Positions 17,512-28,137 of a stretch of 64,000 bases of DNA are shown piece by piece (position 1 is the first letter of the stretch; each line of letters starts with the position of its first letter). Made by a program: the position numbers and the translations under genes. Below the pieces are notes generated by a model, which saw only the letters and a program-made list of their open reading frames with translations, searched no databases and had not been told where the DNA came from. Origin of the DNA: Sphingobacterium spiritivorum (GTDB taxonomy: Bacteria > Bacteroidota > Bacteroidia > Sphingobacteriales > Sphingobacteriaceae); the NCBI RefSeq assembly GCF_016724845.1, contig NZ_CP068082.1, positions 124,001 through 188,000 of the forward strand, written 5' to 3'.

Positions 17512-18447
17512 ATGTCAAATCCAAATTCAGTCAATAGTCCTTTTCAAAAGCTCTCCCGTGAAGAATGGAAACAGCTTAACGGCCACTTTTCACACAGTAT
17601 CTCAGATAGCGATATTCAACATTTACGCGCGCTGAATGAGCCATTGACAATGGAAGAAATTGAGGAAGTATATTTCCCCTTAGCACATCTGCTGGATATA
17701 CACATTCAACATTCCAAAATATTACATCACGATACCAACAGTTTTTTTCAGGCTAACAATAAAAAATTACCCTTTATTATCGGTATAGCAGGATCAGTCG
17801 CAGTAGGTAAGAGCACCACAGCCCGTGTATTGCAAAAAGTGCTTTCGCTGCTGCCGGGTAAACCTAAAGTAGATCTGGTAACAACAGACGGATTTCTTTA
17901 TCCAAACAGGATACTACAGGAAAGAGGGATTATGAACAGAAAAGGATTTCCGGAAAGTTATGATACCAAAGGTTTGCTGACATTTCTTTCGGATATGAAA
18001 TCCGGAGAATCCAATATAAAAGTTCCGGTATACTCCCATCTTGCCTATGATGTTCTTGCCGAAAAGATTGTCATCGACGGACCCGACATCCTGATTGTAG
18101 AAGGAATCAACGTTTTACAGGTCAATTCACAGCGTACAGGAGTCTTTGTCTCCGACTTTTTTGATTACTCCATATACGTAGATGCCAAGGAAAAAGATAT
18201 TATGGAATGGTATATAGATCGGTTTGAATCGCTAAGAGCCACTGCCTTTCAGGATCCCAAATCATTTTTTCACAGATATGCCAGCATGGATCAGGAGGAA
18301 AGCACCAAAATGGCCACTGATATCTGGAATGAAATCAACAGACCCAATCTGATAGAAAATATCCTCCCTACGCGCAACCGCGCAGATCTGATCCTTGAAA
18401 AAGGAAATCACCACTTCGTCAGAAAAGTAAAAATCAGAAAAATTTAA
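17512..18447 (+). CDS. coaA: Type I pantothenate kinase
   Basis: Catalyses ATP-dependent phosphorylation of pantothenate, the first step of coenzyme A synthesis. The 311-residue protein has the P-loop GSVAVGKS (94-101), [12 protein letters not shown] and RKGFPESYD substrate motifs, [11 protein letters not shown], and VEGINVLQ, all hallmarks of the prokaryotic type I enzyme. Its last four bases overlap the end of the convergent mscS-like gene. Confidence 0.95.
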   Translation: MSNPNSVNSPFQKLSREEWKQLNGHFSHSISDSDIQHLRALNEPLTMEEIEEVYFPLAHLLDIHIQHSKILHHDTNSFFQANNKKLPFIIGIAGSVAVGKSTTARVLQKVLSLLPGKPKVDLVTTDGFLYPNRILQERGIMNRKGFPESYDTKGLLTFLSDMKSGESNIKVPVYSHLAYDVLAEKIVIDGPDILIVEGINVLQVNSQRTGVFVSDFFDYSIYVDAKEKDIMEWYIDRFESLRATAFQDPKSFFHRYASMDQEESTKMATDIWNEINRPNLIENILPTRNRADLILEKGNHHFVRKVKIRKI

Positions 18448-19304
18448 TGCTCCCTTTGCTGTTTTAAGATAAGCGTCAATACTTCATTTTCCAGTTGCCG
18501 GTGCAGTTTATTAGTGCTGTTCAAGGCATTGAATTCAATTTTATATTGCACATAGTCTTTGCCGATATTGACGACTTTGAGCGCCACATCATCTGTCCAG
18601 TGTACATCCGGATGATGTATAAGCAATTTTTTCAACTTCTCTTCCAGTTCCTCCATATTTGCAGCAGCATATAAGGGAAGTTCAAATTTGACAGACAACT
18701 TATTCGACTGGTTGACAGACTTGTTAACGATTTTCTCTGTAAAAGCAGCATTATTCGGAATCAGCACAATATCATCTTCATCATTCTTCACCACAATATT
18801 AGCAAGCGTAATATCCACGATCTTGCCATGATACTCCCCCACCTTAATGCGATCTCCGATCGAAAACTGATCAGAAAACATGAGAATAAGACCACTGATC
18901 ATATTGGTAATATACTCTCTGAATGTGACAGCGATAGCCATCGCAACGATAGTCATACTTGTCACAAATCCTACAGGATTGATACCAAAAGCAAGCATCA
19001 GTGCAATAATTGCAAATATTGAATTCAACACAGCAGTCACTCTGTTGATACCCAGTACAAAATTACCACGTACACTCTGACGTTCGGTTCTGCGCGTATA
19101 TAAGGCGATCATCACAAAGCGGCCTACTGAAAATAAAACACTTGCGGTCAGAAAAGTATTCAATGCATATGCAATCTGAGAAAGATAGGCACTCCTGTTG
19201 TATACATCCTGAAGAAGAGGAAAAGATAAGATCAATGCCAGCCATACGACAACTTTTACAATAAAAACAATAGGCCATTTACCTTTTTTAGAATAATCCT
19301 GCAT
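18444..19304 (-). CDS. MscS-family mechanosensitive channel
   Basis: Small-conductance tension-gated channel of the inner membrane, 286 residues. Hydrophobic segments lie at about 12-28, 38-60 and 84-108, with a pore-lining helix at about 110-130 ([31 protein letters not shown]), followed by the MscS beta domain ([39 protein letters not shown]) and an alpha/beta C-terminus. The short N-terminus means three or four membrane helices. It is convergent with coaA (4-bp overlap) and monocistronic. Confidence 0.92.
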   Translation of the reverse strand: MQDYSKKGKWPIVFIVKVVVWLALILSFPLLQDVYNRSAYLSQIAYALNTFLTASVLFSVGRFVMIALYTRRTERQSVRGNFVLGINRVTAVLNSIFAIIALMLAFGINPVGFVTSMTIVAMAIAVTFREYITNMISGLILMFSDQFSIGDRIKVGEYHGKIVDITLANIVVKNDEDDIVLIPNNAAFTEKIVNKSVNQSNKLSVKFELPLYAAANMEELEEKLKKLLIHHPDVHWTDDVALKVVNIGKDYVQYKIEFNALNSTNKLHRQLENEVLTLILKQQREH

Positions 19305-19512
19305 AGTTTATGTTTGCTTCAGCCGCTAAACTAATCAATTTTGCTCCTTTCTTCAACATCATCCTCCAATAAGATTATCAATTTTTGTCAGCGTGATAAT
19401 TAACTTAATGCAGGACTGCAATTCTAACAAAACAATTAGATGACAATTCCATTATTAAAATTTAACCGATCTGCGTATCATATATTCACACTTTTATGTT
19501 ATATTGACATGT

Positions 19513-20166
19513 ATGAAACAATACCGCAATTTGCTTTTCGACCTGGATGGTACACTGACAGATCCTTTTGAAGGCATTACCAAATCAATTGCATATGCCC
19601 TTGAACACTTTGATATTGAGACAACAGATCTGAACACTTTAAAGCCTCTCATTGGTCCTCCCCTCAAGCAATCTTTAATAGAAATATATCATTTTGATGA
19701 GCAGAAGGCCGATGAAGGTGTCGCTAAATACAGAGAAAGATTTGCAGACAAAGGTCTTTTTGAAAATATACTGTTTGAAGGTATACCGGAACTCCTGGCA
19801 TCAGCCCGTTCGAAAGGATACAAACTTTATCTTGCCACTTCCAAACCCACAGTATTTGCTACACAGATACTGAATCATTTCCATTTAGATCAATACTTCG
19901 AATTTGTCGGCGGCAGCGAACTGGACGACTCCAGACCCACCAAAACCCATGTTATCGAATATGTGTTGCAGGAAAACAACATTCAGAACCTGACAGAAAC
20001 ACTGATGATCGGAGATCGGAAGCATGATATAATAGGTGCAAAAAATACAGGTCTGGACTCTGTAGGAGTTTTATATGGTTTTGGAGATCAGGAAGAACTC
20101 AGTCATGCCGGAGCAACTTACATCGCAGAAGATATTCCTGCCCTTAAAAATATGCTTCAATTATAA
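19513..20166 (+). CDS. HAD hydrolase, phosphoglycolate phosphatase-like
   Basis: A 217-residue HAD superfamily phosphatase. Motif I is FDLDGTLTDP, motif II is LATSKPT and motif IV is MIGDRKHDIIGA; a helical C1 cap lies between. A TTG at 19504 would add three residues, but ATG 19513 starts the usual KQYRNLLFDLDGT end and is preferred. Gph/PpaX-like enzymes act on phosphoglycolate or similar small phosphates; the substrate here is not certain. The next gene begins 28 bp later. Confidence 0.88.
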   Translation: MKQYRNLLFDLDGTLTDPFEGITKSIAYALEHFDIETTDLNTLKPLIGPPLKQSLIEIYHFDEQKADEGVAKYRERFADKGLFENILFEGIPELLASARSKGYKLYLATSKPTVFATQILNHFHLDQYFEFVGGSELDDSRPTKTHVIEYVLQENNIQNLTETLMIGDRKHDIIGAKNTGLDSVGVLYGFGDQEELSHAGATYIAEDIPALKNMLQL

Positions 20167-20193
20167 TATAACATCGCAATAAAGTACTGATAT

Positions 20194-21756
20194 ATGCATA
20201 AGATATACCCTGGAAACCTGAAAAGAATATATCTGGCTGTTATTTTTGGTCTATGCAGCTTACACTCCACTTATGGACAGCAGATCGAAGAAAGCAAAGT
20301 GGATGAACTGGTGGAACATGTGAGAAAAACATTCAATGTACCCGGGATAGCTGTAGGTATTGTAAAAGACGGAAAAGTCATCCTTCAAAAGGGATACGGT
20401 GTATCCAGTATCAATACCGGAAAAGCTGTCGACCCGTTGACCAACTTCGGCATAGCATCCAATTCCAAGGCTTTCACAGCTACAGCATTGGCTATGCTTG
20501 TAGATCAGGGGAAGATCAAGTGGGATGATCAGGTCCGTACCTATATCCCCGAGTTTAAACTTTACAACGATTATGTCTCTGAAAATTTCACAATCCGTGA
20601 CTTACTGACACACAGAAGCGGACTCGGTCTGGGAGCCGGAGATCTGATGATATGGCCCGATGGAAACGATTTTACTCCGGAAGATATTATCCGGAATATG
20701 CAGTACCTCAGGCCCGTTTCTGATTTCAGAACTAAATACGATTATGACAATTTATTGTATGTAATCGCAGGTGTAGTGATTGAAAAGGTTTCAGGACTTT
20801 CGTGGGCATCTTTTATACAGCAACGCATACTGACACCTCTGCATATGGATCACTCCGCACCCAACTGGCAGTTGCTAAACAGCAAAGACAATTCTATTGA
20901 TCCACATGTGCCCATAGAAGGTAAGCTTAAGGTCATTAAAAGATACAGCGGTACGACAGTAGATGCGGCCGGAGGAATCTATTCAAATGTAGAAGATCTC
21001 AGCAAATGGGTACTTTTTCAATTAAATAAAGGCGATGCTGAAGGTAAACAGCTGATTCGTAAAGAACAGCTTGCCGAACTCAGCACTCCACAGACACTTA
21101 TGCCTGTAACCACCGTCCCTCCTTACAATTCCTTGTTCAGAGCTTATGGGTTAGGATTCAGACTCACCGATGTAGCCGGCAAACTCGAAGTATCGCATAC
21201 CGGCGGACTGGAAGGAATAGTCACTCAGATTGTCATGCTTCCACAGTTGAAGCTCGGAATAATAGTACTCACCAATCAACAGGAAGGAGCAGCTTTCATG
21301 TCCATATCCAATACAATCAAAGATTTCTATCTGGGATTACCACGTAAAGACTGGGTCGCTACTTATCAGTCCAGTATAGCAGCAAGTACCTCTTCAGCAG
21401 ATAAAATAACGGAAGAGGTCTGGCAAACAATAGAAAAAAACAAAAATTCCAATCCATACAAAAACATGTTGATGGGTAAATTTGTTGATAACTGGCTGGG
21501 AGAAGTCAACATTTACAAAGAAAACGGCAAACTTATGTTCGCCGTAAAACGTTCGCCGCAGTTAACAGGGGAGCTTTTCTTCTATAAAGACCATAAATAT
21601 GTCGTCAAGTGGAACAACAGATACTTCCATGCAGATGCTTTTTTACATTTGGACATAAACCAGCAAAAGTTGCAGGGATTTAAAATGAATGCTATTTCTC
21701 CGCTTACAGACTTTAGTTACGACTTCCATGACCTGGCATTCAAAAAAGTAAATTAA
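20194..21756 (+). CDS. Serine hydrolase, class C beta-lactamase fold
   Basis: A 520-residue secreted enzyme of the beta-lactamase/D-alanyl-D-alanine peptidase (S12) fold. The signal peptide ends near residue 28 (STYGQQ). Catalytic motifs are S89-x-x-K92 (ASNSKAF), Y184-x-N186 (YDYDNL) and H335-TGG in place of KTG. A C-terminal beta domain of DUF3471 type (about 420-515) follows. Family members are esterases, peptidases or peptidoglycan enzymes; the HTGG and the extra domain argue against a dedicated antibiotic-resistance AmpC. Confidence 0.9.
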   Translation: MHKIYPGNLKRIYLAVIFGLCSLHSTYGQQIEESKVDELVEHVRKTFNVPGIAVGIVKDGKVILQKGYGVSSINTGKAVDPLTNFGIASNSKAFTATALAMLVDQGKIKWDDQVRTYIPEFKLYNDYVSENFTIRDLLTHRSGLGLGAGDLMIWPDGNDFTPEDIIRNMQYLRPVSDFRTKYDYDNLLYVIAGVVIEKVSGLSWASFIQQRILTPLHMDHSAPNWQLLNSKDNSIDPHVPIEGKLKVIKRYSGTTVDAAGGIYSNVEDLSKWVLFQLNKGDAEGKQLIRKEQLAELSTPQTLMPVTTVPPYNSLFRAYGLGFRLTDVAGKLEVSHTGGLEGIVTQIVMLPQLKLGIIVLTNQQEGAAFMSISNTIKDFYLGLPRKDWVATYQSSIAASTSSADKITEEVWQTIEKNKNSNPYKNMLMGKFVDNWLGEVNIYKENGKLMFAVKRSPQLTGELFFYKDHKYVVKWNNRYFHADAFLHLDINQQKLQGFKMNAISPLTDFSYDFHDLAFKKVN

Positions 21757-21771
21757 CAAAAATTAAAAGTT

Positions 21772-22536
21772 ATGCGCTGGAATCCTGAACAATACATTAT
21801 ATTCAAAAAAGAACGTTTCGCACCCTTTTATGATCTGATAACTCCTATTGAAAAGAAAAAAGGTATACAGGCAATAGATCTGGGGTGCGGAACCGGCGAA
21901 CTCACCCGAAAACTATCTGATTATCTTGAAGATGCTTTAGTCACCGGAATAGATGCTTCGCCCGAAATGCTGTCACAGACATCCCCTTTTGCAAACGACA
22001 AAACCATATTTTTGCAGAGAGATATTCAGGAACAACTGGATAGAGATGAAAAATGGGACCTTATCTTTTCGAATGCTGTACTGCAATGGATTCCGGATCA
22101 TGAGTCATTGCTTCCAGCCATTATAAGACGTATTAATCCGGGCGGACAATTGGCTATACAGATTCCCGCACAGAATGACAACATTCTGAATATATTGATC
22201 CTGGAACTTGCGCAGGAAGAACCTTACGCTAAAGCACTGAATTATTGGAAAAAAGAATCTCCCGTACTCCGTATAGATGATTATGCGCAATTATTATTTG
22301 AGAGCGGAAGTAAAAAACAAGAAGTCATGCAGAAAGTATACCCTATAATTGCACAATCTCCGGACGATCTGTACCAGTTTATTGCAGGATCTACATTAAT
22401 TCCCTATCTCGAAAGAATAGATCCGGAAGTAAAAGAAGATTTTATAAGGGCTTATAAAGAAAAGATCGCATCACACACAAAAAGATATCCTGCGCTTTAT
22501 TCATTCAAACGCAATATATTATATGCGGCTTATTAG
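21772..22536 (+). CDS. Trans-aconitate methyltransferase-like SAM methyltransferase
   Basis: Class I SAM-dependent methyltransferase of 254 residues. The N-terminal MRWNPEQYIIFKKERFAPFYDL and the SAM motif AIDLGCGTGELTRKL match Tam (trans-aconitate 2-methyltransferase), as does LIFSNAVLQWIPDHESLLP. Tam methylates the spontaneous TCA by-product trans-aconitate. It starts 16 bp after the serine hydrolase. Related family members act on other carboxylates, so the substrate is moderately certain. Confidence 0.85.
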   Translation: MRWNPEQYIIFKKERFAPFYDLITPIEKKKGIQAIDLGCGTGELTRKLSDYLEDALVTGIDASPEMLSQTSPFANDKTIFLQRDIQEQLDRDEKWDLIFSNAVLQWIPDHESLLPAIIRRINPGGQLAIQIPAQNDNILNILILELAQEEPYAKALNYWKKESPVLRIDDYAQLLFESGSKKQEVMQKVYPIIAQSPDDLYQFIAGSTLIPYLERIDPEVKEDFIRAYKEKIASHTKRYPALYSFKRNILYAAY

Positions 22537-22570
22537 ATTGAACCTATTATATTGAAAACTAAAACTGGAA

Positions 22571-22852
22571 TTATTCTAATTGTATAACACCGCAAACATG
22601 CTCCTTGTCATATGTCATAAGCACTTCGTCAATGAGCAACATCAATTTGATTTTGCAAAGTTTCTCACCAGCACGGTCAAGTTTTTGACTTGCACGATCA
22701 AAATGTTTGAGAACGTAACTCTGAACATTTTCAACCTTTAGCGGAAAATAAATAGGTGTCTGATCGGAAGTAGAATGATCCGATACTAATAAATTAAAAC
22801 CTTTGGCTTTTAATTCACTCAAAATCTGGTAATTTACACGTTTGAAAATCAT
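22571..22852 (-). CDS. Hypothetical protein, 93 residues
   Basis: I do not recognise this protein. It begins MIFKRVNYQIL, contains SDHSTSDQTPIYFPLKVENVQSYVLKHFDRASQKLDRAGEKL with a likely amphipathic helix in the middle, and ends VCGVIQLE. There is no signal peptide or membrane segment. Codon use looks ordinary and no overlapping gene competes, so it is probably real. It is convergent with the methyltransferase, with only 34 bp between. Confidence 0.65.
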   Translation of the reverse strand: MIFKRVNYQILSELKAKGFNLLVSDHSTSDQTPIYFPLKVENVQSYVLKHFDRASQKLDRAGEKLCKIKLMLLIDEVLMTYDKEHVCGVIQLE

Positions 22853-23192
22853 AGCTAATTTTTTTAAAAGAGTGAAAGCTTTATATTGATAAAACGAATT
22901 AACGTATCTATTGTTTTGTAATTATAAAGCAGAGTTTAAATTTTCATTAATTTATAACAAACCTACTTTAGCAAAAGAGAACTCAATAAATACCGGAACA
23001 GATATTACAAAGATAAACACTTATTCGCCTAAAACACAATGATTTCCACACAATAAACTATAAATCTGTAAAATAGAAGCAGCACTTTTTATAAAAACAG
23101 GTATATTTTTTGCATATAACACATAAAGCAACTGAATTTTAGCAAATTTGCTAAGGCATTTTTTTACTTTTTGAAGACAATTATACATTTTT
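22853..23192. other. AT-rich intergenic gap with one palindrome
   Basis: No gene is visible in these 340 bases. The only clear structure is the 16-base perfect palindrome TTAGCAAATTTGCTAA at 23139-23154, followed by GGC and a run of T, 39 bases before the next gene. It could be an operator or a short terminator-like hairpin. Confidence 0.6.
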
Positions 23193-23966
23193 ATGACTAA
23201 GACTCTGTACCATTTAGCGGCAATAACCATATGTATCCTATGTGTTAGCCTTACTTCCTGCCAGAACAATAGTAAAAGTTATAGTCTTTCGATACAGGAT
23301 TCTTCAGAAACAAACTCTGCCCTGAGTTTGCCACTCAGTTATCGGAACATGGAAACAGAAGGATTCATTATCGGAGATCAGGTAGCTTTACTAAATGATA
23401 GCTTACAGGCTACAGACACGATCAGTGCCGAAGGTAAACTTGTGAAAATTTCGGGAATCAGCGAACAGTTTTACCCTCTTTCCCTTACTGATACGAGTAT
23501 ATGCAACAAATATTCTTATGTGAGGATACAAGTTCAGGACGAACAGTCCATCATCAGTGGAAAATATATCTATTCTGCTACCTCTGATGAAGCACCTAAA
23601 GAGATTCAGATAGAAAAAGATAAATACAGCTTTGTACGTCTTGAAAATTATAATGCACTTTCAGATACATCCGTTAGCTGTGACCTGCACACTCCGTTGT
23701 TATTTTCGAACTCCGGAGATAATTACAAAGGATTATTAAAACTGATAAACAATGATATCTACCAATCTGAATATCCTTATTTAGAATTAATGGCTAACGC
23801 TATTGCACACGATGTAATTACAGAAATCAACACCAAAGGAGATCAACTCATCCTGCACATTCGCCGCACAGGAAAACAATCTTTGGCCAACATAGTAATT
23901 GTCATTAAAAAAGATGCATTGAACGGCTATAATGCTGAAGTAAAAAGCATAGAAAATCTAAGATAA
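23193..23966 (+). CDS. Hypothetical lipoprotein, 257 residues
   Basis: I do not recognise the family. The N-terminus MTKTLYHLAAITICILCVSLTSCQNN carries a lipobox LTSC with acylated C23. The remainder is rich in Ser, Asp and beta-forming residues (YVRIQVQDEQSIISGKYIYSA, SFVRLENYNALSD) and resembles fimbrillin- or Ig-like secreted proteins only in general pattern. It stands alone between the palindrome and a 509-base gap before gyrA. Confidence 0.75.
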   Translation: MTKTLYHLAAITICILCVSLTSCQNNSKSYSLSIQDSSETNSALSLPLSYRNMETEGFIIGDQVALLNDSLQATDTISAEGKLVKISGISEQFYPLSLTDTSICNKYSYVRIQVQDEQSIISGKYIYSATSDEAPKEIQIEKDKYSFVRLENYNALSDTSVSCDLHTPLLFSNSGDNYKGLLKLINNDIYQSEYPYLELMANAIAHDVITEINTKGDQLILHIRRTGKQSLANIVIVIKKDALNGYNAEVKSIENLR

Positions 23967-24475
23967 ATCAGCATGCATAATCTTACCTCTCAGAGAGTAA
24001 AGAATGAGGAGCAAAATTATAATTCCGAAATTTCCATTTCCTGTCTGTCCCTGTATTCTTAGAAGAAACCTTAGGATAATTTAAAATTACTCTCCCGAGC
24101 CCTTGTCGAAACAATTCAAGGTATAAAACGTCAGTTCGTAATCCCCTGAAATGTAAAATCATAAAATACTTATAATGAGAAATATAAATATCTTACATCA
24201 ACAATAAAAATATAATAAAACATTTTTTTAGTATACGCTGTACATCTCCAAATGACAGGAAGCAAACGTACTCATATTATTAATTGGCAGGGAGCTTGGA
24301 ATATAAAAATCCTTGCCTTTCAGAAGAGGACTTTTGCTACAAAAATTAAAGCCTGCCAACCTAAAATTTAACGCCCTGAAAGCTTCTCAAAATAGGTATT
24401 TTTTTCGTATCTTCGCCTGCGTATGTTATTAGTTTAACTACGATAATGCATTAGTTTTATCGAACCCAACTTAAT
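23967..24475. other. Long intergenic region upstream of gyrA
   Basis: No gene is visible. A short inverted repeat (CTCTC-AGA-GAG) lies just after the lipoprotein gene. TTGGCAGG (24284-24291) pairs with CCTGCCAA (24352-24359) across 60 bases that contain a smaller bulged stem, so the stretch could fold as an RNA. The gyrA promoter element lies further downstream. Confidence 0.5.
24408..24415 (+). promoter_or_regulatory. -7-like promoter element for gyrA
   Basis: TATCTTCG differs from TAnnTTTG by one base. The same TAnnTTCG variant stands before trpS. A leader of about 55 bases would result. Confidence 0.4.
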
Positions 24476-27022
24476 ATGGCTGAAGAAACAGAAAACGAAA
24501 ACAATTTATCGGCTAACGGCCGAATAATCCCTATTAATATTGAGGACCAGATGAAAGCTGCTTACATCGATTATTCGATGTCAGTAATTGTTTCCCGTGC
24601 ACTTCCTGATGCACGGGATGGTCTTAAACCTGTTCATAGGCGTGTGCTATACGGCATGCTGGACCTGGGAGTTACCAGTGGCAAGCCTTACAAGAAATCT
24701 GCCCGTATCGTCGGTGACGTCCTCGGTAAGTATCACCCACATGGTGACTCTTCTGTATACGATGCGATGGTACGTCTGGCTCAGGACTGGAGCATGCGCT
24801 ACCCATTAGTAGACGGACAAGGTAACTACGGATCGATTGACGGAGATCCTCCGGCAGCGATGCGTTACACGGAAGCAAGATTGAAAAAGATTGCTGAAGA
24901 AATGCTGTCTGACATCAACAAGGATACTGTTGATTTCAAATTAAACTTTGACGACTCTTTGGAAGAACCAACGGTACTTCCTACCCGTATTCCTAATCTT
25001 CTGGTCAACGGTGCCTCCGGTATTGCTGTAGGTATGGCGACCAATATGGCTCCTCATAATCTTTCAGAGGTGGTAGACGGAACAATAGCCTTCATCGATA
25101 ACCGGGAAATTGAGATATCCGAATTGATGCAGTACATAAAAGGTCCCGACTTTCCTACCGGAGGTATTATCTATGGTTACAACGGTGTCAAAGAAGCTTG
25201 CGAAACAGGACGCGGACGCGTAGTAATGCGGGCCAAAGCGGAGATCGAAACAACGAAATCCGGACGAGAGTGTATCATCGTTACCGAGATCCCGTATCAG
25301 GTAAATAAAGCTGATATGATCAAGCGGACTGCCGAACTGGTCAATGAGAAAAAGATTGAAGGTATTTCTGAGATCAGAGACGAATCAGACAGAGAAGGTT
25401 TCCGTGTCGTGTATGATATCAAACGTGATGCAAATGCTAACGTCGTATTAAACAATCTATACAAATACACAGCTCTACAAACCTCATTTTCAGTAAACAA
25501 TATCGCTCTTGTAAAAGGAAGACCGATGATGATGAACCTGAAAGACATGATCCACGAATTCGTGGAACACCGTCACGAGGTCGTAATTCGCAGAACCAAA
25601 TTTGAACTTGCCGAAGCAGAGAAACGTGCCCATATCCTGGAAGGATACCTGATCGCACTGGATCATCTGGATGAGGTTATCAAATTGATACGTGCTTCCG
25701 AAACCCCGGAAGATGCCCGTACAGGTTTGATGGAACGCTTTGCCCTTTCAGATCTTCAGGCACGTGCTATCCTGGACATGACATTACGTCGTCTTACAGG
25801 ACTGGAACGCGATAAGATTAAAGAAGAATACAATGAATTGATGAAGACCATAGAATACTTAAAAGAAGTCCTTTCTGATGAAGGTCTTCGTATGAAAATC
25901 ATCAAAGACGAACTTTTAGAGATCAAAGATAAATACGGGGATGAGCGTCGCTCTATCATTGTGCATTCTGCAGAAGATATGCGCATGGAAGACTTTATCG
26001 ATGATGAAGAAATCGTCATTACCATCTCGCATAACAGTTATGTAAAACGTACTCCGTTATCCGAATACAAAAGACAAGGTCGCGGTGGTCGCGGTTCTAT
26101 CGGAACAAACACCCGAGAAGAAGATTTTACAGAACATATCATTACCGCTTCAGCGCATAATTATATGTTATTCTTTACTGAAGCTGGACGCTGTTTCTGG
26201 CTGAGAGCCTTTGAGATACCTGAAGGAAGCAGAACTTCCAGAGGACGTGCTTTACAAAACATCATCAATATTCCGAAAGATGAAAAAATCAAAGCTTACA
26301 TCAAAGTAATCAATCTGAAAGATCAGGAATATTTAGAGAATAACTTCATTATTATGTGTACCAAAAAGGGTACAATCAAGAAAACATCTCTTGAAGCATA
26401 TTCCCGCCCTCGTGCTAACGGTATCAACGCAATCAATATCAATGAAGGTGACCAACTCATCGAAGCATGTCTGACCGACGGAAGCAGCGAAATAGTAATG
26501 GCACTGCGTTCAGGAAGAGCGATCAGATTCAACGAATCGACAGTAAGACCTATGGGAAGAACAGCTACAGGTGTAAGAGGAATCACCCTTGCACATGAAA
26601 AAGACGAGGTTGTTGGCATGATTAGTGTTAATAATCCGGAAGTAACTGTGCTTGTCGTTTCTGAAAAAGGATATGGTAAACGTACAGATATCGAAGATTA
26701 CAGGGTAACCAACCGTGGTGGTAAAGGTGTCAAAACCATCAATGTCACGGACAAAACAGGTGAACTTGTTGCAATTAAAGATGTCACCGACAGCGAAGAT
26801 CTGATGATTATCAATAAATCAGGAATCGTGATTCGTATAGGTGTAGCAGACTTAAGAGTAATGGGTAGAGCTACCCAGGGTGTTCGACTGATCAATCTGA
26901 AAGATAACGATGAAATCGCTTCTATCACAAAAGTAGAAAGAGAAGAAGATGAAGAAATCACAGATATCGAAACAGAAGGAGAAGACAGTGAAAATACAAA
27001 CATCGATACCACTGAAGAATAA
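24476..27022 (+). CDS. gyrA: DNA gyrase subunit A
   Basis: Introduces negative supercoils with GyrB. The 848-residue protein has the N-terminal breakage-reunion domain with catalytic Y131 (MRYTEAR) and the quinolone-resistance region [10 protein letters not shown], where S92 and D96 match sensitive E. coli S83 and D87. The C-terminal pinwheel includes QGRGGRG, the GyrA-box variant, which marks gyrase rather than ParC. The tail is very acidic ([19 protein letters not shown]), a known modulator of GyrA C-terminal wrapping in some species. Followed after 6 bp by a TPR gene. Confidence 0.97.
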   Translation: MAEETENENNLSANGRIIPINIEDQMKAAYIDYSMSVIVSRALPDARDGLKPVHRRVLYGMLDLGVTSGKPYKKSARIVGDVLGKYHPHGDSSVYDAMVRLAQDWSMRYPLVDGQGNYGSIDGDPPAAMRYTEARLKKIAEEMLSDINKDTVDFKLNFDDSLEEPTVLPTRIPNLLVNGASGIAVGMATNMAPHNLSEVVDGTIAFIDNREIEISELMQYIKGPDFPTGGIIYGYNGVKEACETGRGRVVMRAKAEIETTKSGRECIIVTEIPYQVNKADMIKRTAELVNEKKIEGISEIRDESDREGFRVVYDIKRDANANVVLNNLYKYTALQTSFSVNNIALVKGRPMMMNLKDMIHEFVEHRHEVVIRRTKFELAEAEKRAHILEGYLIALDHLDEVIKLIRASETPEDARTGLMERFALSDLQARAILDMTLRRLTGLERDKIKEEYNELMKTIEYLKEVLSDEGLRMKIIKDELLEIKDKYGDERRSIIVHSAEDMRMEDFIDDEEIVITISHNSYVKRTPLSEYKRQGRGGRGSIGTNTREEDFTEHIITASAHNYMLFFTEAGRCFWLRAFEIPEGSRTSRGRALQNIINIPKDEKIKAYIKVINLKDQEYLENNFIIMCTKKGTIKKTSLEAYSRPRANGINAININEGDQLIEACLTDGSSEIVMALRSGRAIRFNESTVRPMGRTATGVRGITLAHEKDEVVGMISVNNPEVTVLVVSEKGYGKRTDIEDYRVTNRGGKGVKTINVTDKTGELVAIKDVTDSEDLMIINKSGIVIRIGVADLRVMGRATQGVRLINLKDNDEIASITKVEREEDEEITDIETEGEDSENTNIDTTEE

Positions 27023-27028
27023 AATATC

Positions 27029-28135
27029 ATGATGAAGAAAGTTTTAATAGCTTTATTAATATTTACCTCATTAAGCTTAACTGTTGTTGCCCAATCCAAT
27101 ATAAAGGAAGGCAACAACAGTTTTGCCTTATATACCAAAACCGGAGATATCAAAAATCTGGATAATGCACGCAAATTTGCGGATGCTGCTTTTGCTAATA
27201 AAAGAGATTCTTCGCAGGTCAAAAATAATATATTACGGGCCCTGGTATATAGTTCATATGCCGTAACCGATTCTCTTCGCAAACAGAAGTATCCTTCAGA
27301 CCCGATTGATATAGCACAGGCATCACTCAAACTGATCGATAAAAAGGGAGGAAATGATGAATTCAGAACAGAAATCAGCTATGTAAAACAGAATCTGGTA
27401 TCTGCACTTATTTTCAAAGCAAACAAAGCTCTTAACGACAAAAAATACAAAGAGGCATATTCCTATTACGAACGTGTAGACGAATTAAGTGCTGATAATG
27501 CCGCTGTAGCCAGCAATCTGGCTGTATTGGCAGTACAAAACAAAGACTATGCTAAAGCCGCTGAATTGTATGAAGGAATTATACAGTCTGACAAAGTAAC
27601 GCCAAACGATTACCTGCAACTTGCAAATGTTTATACCACTCAGGATAAGAAACAGGCCACTTTAGACGTTTTGAGTCAGGGAAGACAACAATTCCCGAAA
27701 AGTAAAGAAATACTGTTTGAATTGATTCAGGTATATTCAAATAATAAATCCTATGATGCTATTGTCCCGGTAATTGATGAAGCATTATCATACGAACCGG
27801 AGAATATTGAAATGAATTATCTGGCAGGATATGCAAATGAATCTATCAACAATATCGCCAAAGCGAAGGATTATTATGAAAAAGTGATCCGTCTGGATAA
27901 AAATAACTATGAAGCCAATCTGGGTTTAGGATTGATTTATCTGAAGGATTTCTTAGCAAATAAAGATAATAATGAAGCTCAGTATAATGCGCAGAACTAT
28001 CTTTTAAAAGCAAATGAGATAAAACCTTATGCAATTAATGCATTAAAATCATTGGCTTTATATTACGAAGCTGCTGATGATATGACACAATTGGACCGTG
28101 TCAATTTATTATTGAACCAACTTACAAATAATTAA
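27029..28135 (+). CDS. Secreted tetratricopeptide-repeat protein
   Basis: A 368-residue protein with a signal peptide (about 1-21, VVAQSN) and several TPR units, clearest at about 130-165 (KANKALNDKKYKEAYSYYERVDELSADNAAVASNLAVLAVQNKDYAKAAELYEG) and 250-285. TPR proteins are scaffolds; no enzyme motif is present. It begins 6 bp after gyrA and ends 2 bp before a related TPR gene, so the three probably share a transcript, an arrangement often seen in this group. Confidence 0.88.
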   Translation: MMKKVLIALLIFTSLSLTVVAQSNIKEGNNSFALYTKTGDIKNLDNARKFADAAFANKRDSSQVKNNILRALVYSSYAVTDSLRKQKYPSDPIDIAQASLKLIDKKGGNDEFRTEISYVKQNLVSALIFKANKALNDKKYKEAYSYYERVDELSADNAAVASNLAVLAVQNKDYAKAAELYEGIIQSDKVTPNDYLQLANVYTTQDKKQATLDVLSQGRQQFPKSKEILFELIQVYSNNKSYDAIVPVIDEALSYEPENIEMNYLAGYANESINNIAKAKDYYEKVIRLDKNNYEANLGLGLIYLKDFLANKDNNEAQYNAQNYLLKANEIKPYAINALKSLALYYEAADDMTQLDRVNLLLNQLTNN

Positions 28136-28137
28136 AC

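Noticed and set aside
20194..21756. AmpC-type beta-lactamase
   Set aside because: HTGG replaces KTG and a DUF3471-type C-terminal domain is present; no ampR-like regulator is nearby.
24740..24770. Quinolone resistance change in GyrA
   Set aside because: The residues equivalent to E. coli S83 and D87 are Ser and Asp.
26698..27330. 210-codon frame on the minus strand
   Set aside because: It spans the end of gyrA and start of the TPR gene and reads as low-complexity Ser/Ile-rich antisense.
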